This document shows positions 41,973 through 49,476 of a stretch of DNA of 64,000 nucleotides, in pieces. The stretch comes from SZAS-79 sp965279075. GTDB lineage: Bacteria; Pseudomonadota; Gammaproteobacteria; Burkholderiales; SG8-39. A program made the position numbers and the translations under genes. Below the pieces are notes generated by a model, which had not been told where the DNA came from, did no database searches, and saw nothing but the letters and a program-made list of their open reading frames with translations. Position 1 is the stretch's first letter. Every line of letters begins with the position of its first letter. The stretch lies in the NCBI GenBank assembly GCA_965279075.1, contig CBDIHI010000012.1:62001-126000 (forward strand), read 5' to 3'.

Positions 41973-43228
41973 TTCACCGCGGTGCGCACGACGCCGAGGC
42001 GGCGCCCGCGCGTCGGTTGCCGCAGCCGCGGCGGCGCAACCATGTCACGCACGAAGTTCGGCAGCGCAAACACCGCCTCGTGGGTCTCACCGTTGTAGTA
42101 CTGCAGTTGCGTGAGCTTGCGGTGCTCGATGCGCCGGTCGATCTCGTCGGCGGTGAAGGATTTCGGGTCCAGCTTGTCCGAGGCGCAGGCCATCGCCCAG
42201 AGCGAGCCGTAAAGGGGGATGAACATGGTGAACGGCCGCACGATCCGGAAGACCGAATTGAGTCGGCCGGAGATTTCGGCCACCTGCGCGGGCTGGGCCG
42301 CGGGCGAACCCAGGTGCAGCGTCAGCGCGCCGCCCGGCGCCAGGATCGCGCGACACTGCTGGAAGAACTCCGTCGAATACAGCGACTCGGCCGGGCCCAT
42401 CGGGTCGTTCAGGTCGAGCACGACCAGGTCGAACTTCTCGGTGGTATCGCGCACGAAGCGCATCCCGTCCTCGACCAGCACGCGCAGCTTCGGGTTGCCG
42501 AAGACGCCGTTGTGGACCGCGCCGAAGTGCTCTTTCGCGACCTTGATCACATCCTCGTCGATCTCGACCATCGTGACCCGTTCGACCGAAGGGTGCTTCA
42601 GCATCTCCTCCGACGAGCCGCCGTCCCCGCCGCCGATGATGAGCACGTTCTTCGGGCCGGCATGCGCCGTTGCGGCCGGGTGGATCAGGTTCTCGTGGTA
42701 CACGAACTCGTCGCGCTCGGAGGTCATGTTGTAGCCGTCGAGGCGGAACAGCTTGCCGAATTGCGGGGTGTCGTAGATCGCGATCTTCTGGAACCGGGTC
42801 TGCCATTCGCCGATCTGGCGCGTGGCCTTGATGTAGAAGCCGGTGGAAGGGTTCAGGGGTTCCATGAGCAGGTGCTCGCCGCGGTCGATCTCGTGCGTCG
42901 CCGCTTCGGTGGGCTGGAAGTGGTCGAGCAGCGCGCGGAACAGCGCGCGCGCCTTGCCGCTGTTGTCGCCGCTGAAGTTGCAGACGTAGATGTCGAGGGT
43001 CAGGCCGCCGCGCTCGGGCCAGGTGTGGATGGCGAGGTGGGATTCGGCCAGCACGACGGTGCCCGTGAAGCCCGAGCCTTCGAACTGGCGGAAGGTCGAA
43101 TCCATGATCGTAAGCCCGGCGTCGCGGACCATCTGCAGGCACAGTTCGCTGAATTTCGCGCCGTCGAGCAGGATCTTCGGATCACATCGGCAACCGCTCA
43201 GGTCGCCGATCAGGTGCAGACCGTTCAT
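41969..43228 (-). CDS. Fused S-adenosylmethionine decarboxylase (SpeH) - spermidine synthase (SpeE)
   Basis: 419 aa. Residues 1-115 are a class 1B AdoMet decarboxylase proenzyme with the self-cleavage pair Glu62-Ser63 (Leu-Ala-Glu-Ser-His), the catalytic His68 in Ile-His-Thr-Trp-Pro-Glu and Cys83. This numbering equals that of the short bacterial enzymes. From about 130 on is an aminopropyltransferase with Ile-Gly-Gly-Gly-Asp-Gly-Gly and Asp-Leu-Asn-Asp-Pro-Met-Gly-Pro. Cleavage at Ser63 would leave a short beta chain and a long pyruvoyl-SpeE chain. Expected role: decarboxylate SAM and transfer aminopropyl to putrescine. Some AdoMetDC homologues are now known to be ornithine or arginine decarboxylases, so the substrate of the N-terminal half is open. 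Confidence 0.9.
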   Translation of the reverse strand: MNGLHLIGDLSGCRCDPKILLDGAKFSELCLQMVRDAGLTIMDSTFRQFEGSGFTGTVVLAESHLAIHTWPERGGLTLDIYVCNFSGDNSGKARALFRALLDHFQPTEAATHEIDRGEHLLMEPLNPSTGFYIKATRQIGEWQTRFQKIAIYDTPQFGKLFRLDGYNMTSERDEFVYHENLIHPAATAHAGPKNVLIIGGGDGGSSEEMLKHPSVERVTMVEIDEDVIKVAKEHFGAVHNGVFGNPKLRVLVEDGMRFVRDTTEKFDLVVLDLNDPMGPAESLYSTEFFQQCRAILAPGGALTLHLGSPAAQPAQVAEISGRLNSVFRIVRPFTMFIPLYGSLWAMACASDKLDPKSFTADEIDRRIEHRKLTQLQYYNGETHEAVFALPNFVRDMVAPPRLRQPTRGRRLGVVRTAVK

Positions 43229-43251
43229 TTTCGTTCCCCCGTAAAACGCGA

Positions 43252-43295
43252 AGGCGCAATCCCGTGCCCGTCATCCGGGCTGCGCGGTTGCGCCT
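43252..43295. repeat. Inverted repeat in the leader of the SpeH-SpeE gene
   Basis: AGGCGCAA (43252-43259) and TTGCGCCT (43288-43295) form a perfect 8-bp stem around a 28-nt loop that holds an inner CCCG/CGGG stem. It starts 24 nt upstream of the SpeH-SpeE start. It may be a structured 5' leader. No gene is seen in 43229-43431. Confidence 0.4.
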
Positions 43296-43431
43296 CTCCA
43301 TTCCGCCTTGCGGCCAAAAAAACGAAAACCGTGCACTTCGTGCAGGACCTCTCTTGGGCCGCCCACCCGCCGGATCCTCCCGGCGTCAGACCAGTCGCCC
43401 GATTGCTTGCTGAATGGCCAAAAAACCGACT

Positions 43432-44331
43432 TCAGGTGTCGCGCCCGAGTTCGCGTCGCATGGTTTCAGCGGCCGCGTCGATCAGGCGTCGAGCGATCGA
43501 TATTTTACTTGGTAATTGAGGTAATTGGAAGACATCGAACCATTCGGCGGCCTCGATTTCGGCCTCCTGCGGACGGATGTCGCCGCCTGCGTAGTCGCAG
43601 AAAAACGCGATCATCAGCGAGTTGGGGAAAGGCCACGGCTGGCTGGCGAAATAGCGGATGTTGGAAACCGATACACCAACTTCCTCGAACACCTCCCGCG
43701 CGATGCATTGCTCGAGCGTTTCGCCGGGTTCGACGAAGCCGGCAAGCGCACTGAACATTCCCGGCGGGAAGTGCGGGCTGCGCCCAAGCAGCATTTCGCT
43801 GCCGCGGCGGACCAGCGCCATCACCGCCGGCGCGATCTTCGGGTAGAAGGTCAGCCGGCACGCGGGGCAGACGCGGCCGCGTTCCTCGGCCTTGGTTTCG
43901 GTAGCGGAACCGCAGCGGCCGCAGTAGGCATGGTTGCGGTCCCAGTCGACCAGTTGCACCGCGCGGCCGGCGAGCGCGAAGTGCGCATCCTCGAGGACGG
44001 AAAACAGCGTGCGCAGGCCCTGCCAGGCCATGCCGGGGGGCGGCTCCGCCTCGCGAGGGGCCTCAGCGGCGTACACATGCTGCTCGCCGAGCGTGCCGAG
44101 GTACAACTGCCTCAACGGCTCGATGCCGAGCGCCTCCGGGCCGCTGCAGTAGGGCACGCGAGCCCAGCTCGGGCGGCCCTTGACGCGCAGGTCGTCGGTC
44201 GGCGCGTAGGAGGGCGGGCCGACCTCGACCAGCAGCTGGTCGCCGCGGAAAACGAACCAGTGGGCGTCGCCGTGGGACGTGGGCGCGACGAGGTGGACAT
44301 AGCCGTCCGGGCTGGTAAAGGGCATCGTCAT
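43432..44331 (-). CDS. nudC: NAD(+) diphosphatase / RNA decapping hydrolase NudC
   Basis: 299 aa from the ATG at 44331 (44325 also possible; no clear ribosome site). An N-terminal domain is followed by a four-Cys zinc ribbon (Tyr-Cys-Gly-Arg-Cys-Gly ... Val-Cys-Pro-Ala-Cys). The Nudix box is complete (Gly-x5-Glu-x7-Arg-Glu-Val-Phe-Glu-Glu-Val-Gly). The NudC-specific Ser-Gln-Pro-Trp-Pro-Phe-Pro-x-Ser motif follows. It hydrolyses NAD(H) and removes NAD caps from RNA. Divergent from tkt across 115 nt. Confidence 0.94.
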   Translation of the reverse strand: MTMPFTSPDGYVHLVAPTSHGDAHWFVFRGDQLLVEVGPPSYAPTDDLRVKGRPSWARVPYCSGPEALGIEPLRQLYLGTLGEQHVYAAEAPREAEPPPGMAWQGLRTLFSVLEDAHFALAGRAVQLVDWDRNHAYCGRCGSATETKAEERGRVCPACRLTFYPKIAPAVMALVRRGSEMLLGRSPHFPPGMFSALAGFVEPGETLEQCIAREVFEEVGVSVSNIRYFASQPWPFPNSLMIAFFCDYAGGDIRPQEAEIEAAEWFDVFQLPQLPSKISIARRLIDAAAETMRRELGRDT

Positions 44332-44391
44332 GATGGGCGCTAGTTTAGTGCGTTTCACCCCCGGGACCGGGGAAACGGGGGGTGCATTCGC

Positions 44392-44397
44392 TATAAT
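44392..44397 (+). promoter_or_regulatory. -10 box of the tkt-gap-ech-pgk operon
   Basis: A perfect TATAAT 50 nt upstream of the transketolase start, in the GCTATAATCCG context also seen before the SDR gene at 8344. No matching -35 is apparent 16-18 nt upstream. Confidence 0.55.
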
Positions 44398-44446
44398 CCG
44401 GCCTTGCTTTGCCGCAAAACTTCCCCGCCTACCCCACCGGATTCCC

Positions 44447-46453
44447 ATGACCCCCAGCGTTCTGGACAGTGACCTAGCCAACGTCATCCGTTTCCTGTCG
44501 ATGGACGCGGTCCAGGCCGCCAATTCCGGGCACCCGGGCATGCCGATGGGCATGGCCGAGATAGCGGTGGCGCTGTGGGACCGGAACCTGAAGCACAACC
44601 CCTCCAATCCGCATTGGGCCAACCGCGACCGCTTCGTGCTGTCGAACGGCCACGGCTCGATGCTGCTGTATTCGCTGCTGCACCTGACCGGCTACGACCT
44701 GCCGATCGGGGAACTGAAGCGTTTTCGCCAATTGCATTCGAAGACCCCGGGCCATCCCGAGGTCGGCGTCACGCCGGGCGTCGAAACGACCACCGGCCCG
44801 CTCGGCCAGGGCATCGCCAACGCGGTCGGCATGGCGATCGCCGAAAGGCTGCTCGCGGCCGAGTTCAACAAGCCCGGCCACGAGATCGTCGACCACCACA
44901 CCTACGCCTTCCTCGGCGACGGCTGCATGATGGAAGGCATCTCGCACGAGGCGTGTGCCCTGGCCGGGACGCTCGGCCTCGGCAAGCTGGTCGCGCTCTA
45001 CGACGACAACGGCATCTCGATCGATTCCGAGAAAGGCTCGATCAAGAGCTGGTACACGGACGACGTGCCGAAGCGGTTCGCATCCTACGGCTGGCAGGTG
45101 ATCGCCAACGTCGACGGCCACGACGTGGCCGCGGTGCACCGCGCGATCGGCAAGGCAAAGCGCGAGACCGGAAAGCCGACGCTGATCTGCTGCAAGACCG
45201 TGATCGGCAAGGGCGCACCGACCAAGGCCAACACCGGGGGGGCGCACGGCGCGCCGCTGGGCGACAAGGAAATCGCAGCCGCGCGCGAGGCGCTGGGCTG
45301 GAAGCATGCACCCTTCGTCGTGCCCGCGGAGGTCGCCAAGGCGTGGGACGCCAAACGCAAGGGCGCGCGGCGCGAGAACGAGTGGAAAAAGCAGTTCGCC
45401 GCCTATGCGGTGGCTTTCCCCACCGAGGCGGCGGAATTCACCCGGCGCATGGCGGGCGAACTGCCGGACGGCTTCGCGGCCCGCCTCGAAGCCCACGTTG
45501 CCGGGACGAACGCGAAGGCGGAGACCATCGCCACGCGCAAGGCCTCGCAGAACGCGATCGAAGGCCTCGCGCCGGGGCTGCCGGAGCTGCTCGGCGGCTC
45601 GGCCGACCTCGCGGGGTCGAACCTCACGCTGTGGTCGGGCTCGAAACCCGTGGGCCGCGAGGGCGGCGGCAACTACCTTTTTTATGGCGTGCGCGAGTTC
45701 GGCATGTCGGCGATCATGAACGGCATCGCGCTGCACGGCGGGTTCATCCCCTACGGCGCGACCTTCCTGACCTTCTCCGACTACGCCCGCAACGCGTTGC
45801 GCATGGCCGCGCTGATGAAGCTGCGCGCCGTGTGGGTGTTCACGCACGATTCGATCGGCCTCGGCGAGGACGGCCCTACGCACCAGTCGGTCGAGCAGGT
45901 GTCGAGCCTCAGGCTGATGCCGGGGCTGGATGTCTGGCGGCCCTGCGACACGGTGGAGTCGGCCGTGGCCTGGGGCTGCGCCATCGAGCGCAGGGACGGG
46001 CCCAGCGCGCTGATGTTCTCCCGCCAGAACGTGGCTTTCGTGCCGCGCAACACGGCGGAGGTCGCCTGCATCAGGCGCGGTGGTTACGTGCTGGCCGACG
46101 CCGTCGACGCGAAGGCCGCGATCCTCGCCACGGGGTCCGAAGTGCCGCTGGCGCTGGCGGCGCAGAAGCAGCTCGCCGACGCGGGCATCGCGGTGCGGGT
46201 GGTCTCCATGCCCTCCACCTCGGTATTCGACCGGCAGGACGCGGCGTACCGCGCTGCGGTGCTCCCCAGGGGCATGCCGTGCGTCGCGGTCGAGGCGGGC
46301 GTCACGGATTACTGGCGCAAGTACGTGGGGCTGGAAGGCGCGGCAGTCGGCATCGACCGCTACGGCGAGTCGGCGCCGGCGGGCGAGCTGTACAAGTTTT
46401 TCGGCATCACTGCGGAGGCCGTCACGGCGGCCGTGAAACAGGTTTTGTCCTAG
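44447..46453 (+). CDS. tkt: Transketolase
   Basis: 668 aa from the ATG at 44447; the frame is open to 44330, inside the nudC leader. The TPP-binding motif is present (Gly-Asp-Gly-Cys-Met-Met-Glu-Gly ... Asp-Asp-Asn). The N-terminal Met-Asp-Ala-Val-Gln-Ala-Ala-Asn-Ser-Gly-His-Pro-Gly and the catalytic His in Gly-Pro-Thr-His-Gln are also present. It moves two-carbon units in the pentose phosphate or Calvin cycle. It is the first gene of a carbon-metabolism operon, 10 nt before gap. Confidence 0.96.
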   Translation: MTPSVLDSDLANVIRFLSMDAVQAANSGHPGMPMGMAEIAVALWDRNLKHNPSNPHWANRDRFVLSNGHGSMLLYSLLHLTGYDLPIGELKRFRQLHSKTPGHPEVGVTPGVETTTGPLGQGIANAVGMAIAERLLAAEFNKPGHEIVDHHTYAFLGDGCMMEGISHEACALAGTLGLGKLVALYDDNGISIDSEKGSIKSWYTDDVPKRFASYGWQVIANVDGHDVAAVHRAIGKAKRETGKPTLICCKTVIGKGAPTKANTGGAHGAPLGDKEIAAAREALGWKHAPFVVPAEVAKAWDAKRKGARRENEWKKQFAAYAVAFPTEAAEFTRRMAGELPDGFAARLEAHVAGTNAKAETIATRKASQNAIEGLAPGLPELLGGSADLAGSNLTLWSGSKPVGREGGGNYLFYGVREFGMSAIMNGIALHGGFIPYGATFLTFSDYARNALRMAALMKLRAVWVFTHDSIGLGEDGPTHQSVEQVSSLRLMPGLDVWRPCDTVESAVAWGCAIERRDGPSALMFSRQNVAFVPRNTAEVACIRRGGYVLADAVDAKAAILATGSEVPLALAAQKQLADAGIAVRVVSMPSTSVFDRQDAAYRAAVLPRGMPCVAVEAGVTDYWRKYVGLEGAAVGIDRYGESAPAGELYKFFGITAEAVTAAVKQVLS

Positions 46454-46463
46454 GAGCAGACGA

Positions 46464-47477
46464 ATGGCACTCAAGGTAGCAATCAACGGCTACGGCCGCA
46501 TCGGCCGCAACATCCTTCGCGCGCACTACGAAGGCGGCAAGAAGCACGACATCCAGATCGTCGCGATCAACGACCTCGGCAATGCCGAGACCAACGCGCA
46601 CCTGACGAAGTACGACACGGCCCACGGCAAGTTCCCCGGCACCGTCGCGGTGGACGGCGAGTACATGGTCGTCAACGGCGACCGGATCCGGGTCTGCGCC
46701 AAGCGCAACCCGGCCGAGCTGCCCTGGAAGGAGATGGGCATCGACGTCGTATTCGAGTGCACCGGGTTCTTCACGACGAAGGAAAAGGCCGGCGCGCACA
46801 TCGCCGCCGGCGCAAGGAAGGTCATCATCTCGGCCCCCGGCGGCAAGGACGTCGACGGCACCGTGGTCTACGGGGTGAACCACAACACGCTGAAGGCCTC
46901 GCACACGGTGATCTCCAATGCGTCGTGCACGACCAATTGCCTCGCGCCGATGGCCATGGTCCTCCACGAGAAGGTCGGCATCGTCGCCGGCCTGATGACG
47001 ACGATCCACGCCTACACCAACGACCAGGTGCTGACCGACGTCTTCCACGAGGACCTGCGCCGCGCGCGCTCGGCCACGATGTCGATGATCCCGACCAAGA
47101 CCGGCGCCGCGGCCGCCGTGGGCCTGGTGCTGCCGGAACTGAACGGCAAGCTCGACGGCTATTCGATGCGCGTGCCCACCATCAACGTGTCGTACGTGGA
47201 CCTGACCTTCACCGCGAAGCGCGCGACCACCGTGGACGAGGTCAACGCGTTCATGAAGGAGGCCGCCGGCGGGGCGCTCAAAGGCATCCTCGATTTCACC
47301 AGGGAACCGTTGGTCTCGATCGACTACAACCACAACCCGGCCTCGTGCACGTTCGACGCCACGATGACCAAGGTGGCCGAGGGGACGCTGGTGAAGGTCG
47401 GCGGCTGGTACGACAACGAGTGGGGCTTCTCCAACCGGATGCTGGACACGACCATCGCGTTCATGAGCGCGAAGTAA
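46464..47477 (+). CDS. gap: Type I glyceraldehyde-3-phosphate dehydrogenase
   Basis: 337 aa. A Rossmann start (Asn-Gly-Tyr-Gly-Arg-Ile-Gly-Arg), the catalytic Cys155 in Ser-Asn-Ala-Ser-Cys-Thr-Thr-Asn, and Trp-Tyr-Asp-Asn-Glu-Trp-Gly-Phe near the C-terminus. It oxidises GAP to 1,3-bisphosphoglycerate. The crotonase gene starts 2 nt after its stop, placed between gap and pgk. Confidence 0.97.
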   Translation: MALKVAINGYGRIGRNILRAHYEGGKKHDIQIVAINDLGNAETNAHLTKYDTAHGKFPGTVAVDGEYMVVNGDRIRVCAKRNPAELPWKEMGIDVVFECTGFFTTKEKAGAHIAAGARKVIISAPGGKDVDGTVVYGVNHNTLKASHTVISNASCTTNCLAPMAMVLHEKVGIVAGLMTTIHAYTNDQVLTDVFHEDLRRARSATMSMIPTKTGAAAAVGLVLPELNGKLDGYSMRVPTINVSYVDLTFTAKRATTVDEVNAFMKEAAGGALKGILDFTREPLVSIDYNHNPASCTFDATMTKVAEGTLVKVGGWYDNEWGFSNRMLDTTIAFMSAK

Positions 47478-47479
47478 CG

Positions 47480-48241
47480 ATGGCGGTGGTCCTGGTGGAG
47501 CGCGACCGCGAGGTCGCGCTCGTCCGGCTGAACAGGCCGCAGGCGATGAACGCGGTGAACGAGGAGGTTCGCCGTGACCTGCCGGCGGAACTCGCGAAGC
47601 TCGAAGCCGACGGTTCCGTCCGCGCCATCGTCATCACCGGCGCAGGCGACCGGGCCTTTTCCTCCGGCCAGGACCTCGAGGAGGCCGCCGGTTACACCGC
47701 AGCCGACGTAGAGGGCTGGTTCACCCGGGTGCACTCGATGTTCGCGGCGGTCCGCGCGCTGGACAAGCCCACCGTAGCCGCCTACAACGGCGTCGCCGCG
47801 GGCGCGGGCTACCAGATCGGTCTGTACTGCGACCTGCGCGTCGGCTACCCCGAACTCAAGATCGGCCAGCCGGAAGTGAAGGCGGGCCTCGGGTCCATCC
47901 TCGGCACCTCGCAGATGAGGTGGCACCTGCCCATCGGCATCAATGCCCAGCTTTCGCTCACCGGCGAGTTCATCAGCGGCCAGCGCGCCTACGAGGTCGG
48001 GTTGGTGAACTACCTCGTGCCGCGCGACGAGGTGCTCGCCAAGGCGATCGAGGTCGCGAGGCTGCTCGGCGGCCACCCGCCGAACGCGGTGCGCCTCACC
48101 AAGGAGCGGCTGCGCGAGCTCACGCAGGCCGACTTCGACGACATCCTCGTGGCCGCGAAGAAGTACCAGAAGCGCGCCTACGAATCCGGCGAGCCGCAAA
48201 AGCAGATGGCCGCCTTTCTCGCAGCAAGGAAAGCGAAATGA
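47480..48241 (+). CDS. Enoyl-CoA hydratase/isomerase (crotonase) family protein
   Basis: 253 aa, starting 2 nt after gap and ending in an ATGA overlap with pgk. The crotonase oxyanion-hole residues are visible (Phe-Ser-Ser-Gly-Gln-Asp-Leu and Asn-Gly-Val-Ala-Ala-Gly-Ala-Gly). The catalytic region reads Gln-Pro-Glu-Val-Lys-Ala-Gly-Leu-Gly-Ser-Ile instead of the usual Pro-Glu-x3-Gly-x-x-Pro-Gly-x-Gly. Hydratase activity is therefore uncertain, and another crotonase reaction is possible. It has no obvious role in glycolysis. Confidence 0.87.
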   Translation: MAVVLVERDREVALVRLNRPQAMNAVNEEVRRDLPAELAKLEADGSVRAIVITGAGDRAFSSGQDLEEAAGYTAADVEGWFTRVHSMFAAVRALDKPTVAAYNGVAAGAGYQIGLYCDLRVGYPELKIGQPEVKAGLGSILGTSQMRWHLPIGINAQLSLTGEFISGQRAYEVGLVNYLVPRDEVLAKAIEVARLLGGHPPNAVRLTKERLRELTQADFDDILVAAKKYQKRAYESGEPQKQMAAFLAARKAK

Positions 48242-49422
48242 AGTTCCTCCGCATGACCGACCTCGACCTCAAGAGCAAGCGCGTCCTCGTGCGCGTCGAC
48301 TTCAACGTGCCGTTCCAGGACGGCCGCATCACCGAGGACACGCGCATCCGTGCGGCGTTGCCGGGCGTGAAGCAAGCGCTGGAGAATGGCGCGCGGCTGA
48401 TGCTGGTCTCGCATCTCGGGCGTCCCACGGAAGGCCGCTTCGAGGAAGCCGAGTCGCTCGCCCCGGTGGCCAAGCACCTGTCGCGCCTGCTCGGCGTCGA
48501 AGTGCCGCTGGTGCACGACTGGGTGGACGGGAAGTTCGAGGCGCCGGCGCCCGGCAAGGTCCTGATGCTCGAAAACTGCCGCTTCAACGTCGGCGAGAAG
48601 AAGGACGACGAGGGCCTGTCGAAAAGGATCGCGGCCCTCTGCGACGTCTACGTGAACGACGCCTTCGGCACCGCCCACCGCGCGGAGGCCACCACGCACG
48701 GCGTGGCGCGCTTCGCGCCCGTGGCCTGCGCCGGCCCGCTGCTCGCGGCGGAACTCGACGCGCTCGGCAAGGCGCTGGCGCACCCGGCGCGGCCGCTGGT
48801 GGCCATCGTCGCGGGTTCGAAAGTCTCGACCAAGCTGACGATCCTCGCGGAACTCGCCACCAAGGTCGACCAGCTGATCGTCGGCGGCGGCATCGCCAAC
48901 ACGTTCCTGCTCGCGGCCGGCAGCCGCATCGGCAAGTCGCTCGCCGAGCACGACCTGACCGGCGAGGCGAGCAAGATCATGGCCACGCTGATGGCCAAGG
49001 GCGGCAGCATCCCGCTGCCCATCGACGTCGTTTGCGCCAAGGAATTCTCGGCCACGGCGAAGGCCGAAACCAAGGCGATCCGCGATGTCGCGCCCGACGA
49101 CCTGATCCTCGACATCGGCCCGCAGAGCGCGGCGGCGCTGGCCGCGATCGTAAAAAGCGCGGGCACCGTGGTCTGGAACGGGCCGGTCGGCGTGTTCGAG
49201 TTCGATGCGTTCGGCCGCGGCACCGAGACGCTCGCGCGTGCGATCGCAGATTCGAAGGCGTTCTCCATCGCGGGCGGCGGCGACACGCTGGCGGCGATCG
49301 CCAAGTACGGCGTCACCGACAGGATCTCCTACATCTCCACCGGCGGCGGGGCGTTCCTGGAATTCCTCGAGGGGAAAAAGCTGCCGGCGGTGGCGGCGCT
49401 CGAGGCGCGCGCAGCGGGCTGA
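48238..49422 (+). CDS. pgk: Phosphoglycerate kinase
   Basis: 394 aa. It has the N-terminal Arg-Val-Leu-Val-Arg-Val-Asp-Phe-Asn-Val-Pro, Leu-Gly-Arg-Pro, Val-Asn-Asp-Ala-Phe-Gly-Thr-Ala-His-Arg and a C-terminal Gly-Gly-Gly-Asp-Thr. It makes ATP and 3-phosphoglycerate. Translationally coupled to the crotonase gene (ATGA). Fifteen bases at its 3' end (49408-49422) are repeated at 49440-49454. Confidence 0.97.
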   Translation: MKFLRMTDLDLKSKRVLVRVDFNVPFQDGRITEDTRIRAALPGVKQALENGARLMLVSHLGRPTEGRFEEAESLAPVAKHLSRLLGVEVPLVHDWVDGKFEAPAPGKVLMLENCRFNVGEKKDDEGLSKRIAALCDVYVNDAFGTAHRAEATTHGVARFAPVACAGPLLAAELDALGKALAHPARPLVAIVAGSKVSTKLTILAELATKVDQLIVGGGIANTFLLAAGSRIGKSLAEHDLTGEASKIMATLMAKGGSIPLPIDVVCAKEFSATAKAETKAIRDVAPDDLILDIGPQSAAALAAIVKSAGTVVWNGPVGVFEFDAFGRGTETLARAIADSKAFSIAGGGDTLAAIAKYGVTDRISYISTGGGAFLEFLEGKKLPAVAALEARAAG

Positions 49423-49454
49423 GCGTACTAGTCTTCGCCCGCGCAGCGGGCTGA
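49408..49454. repeat. 15-bp direct repeat at the pgk 3' end
   Basis: CGCGCAGCGGGCTGA occurs at 49408-49422 (last codons of pgk) and again at 49440-49454, copying the stop-codon region. A short local duplication with no visible function. Confidence 0.6.
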
Positions 49455-49476
49455 ACCCGGCCGGCGTTCCCGCGGA

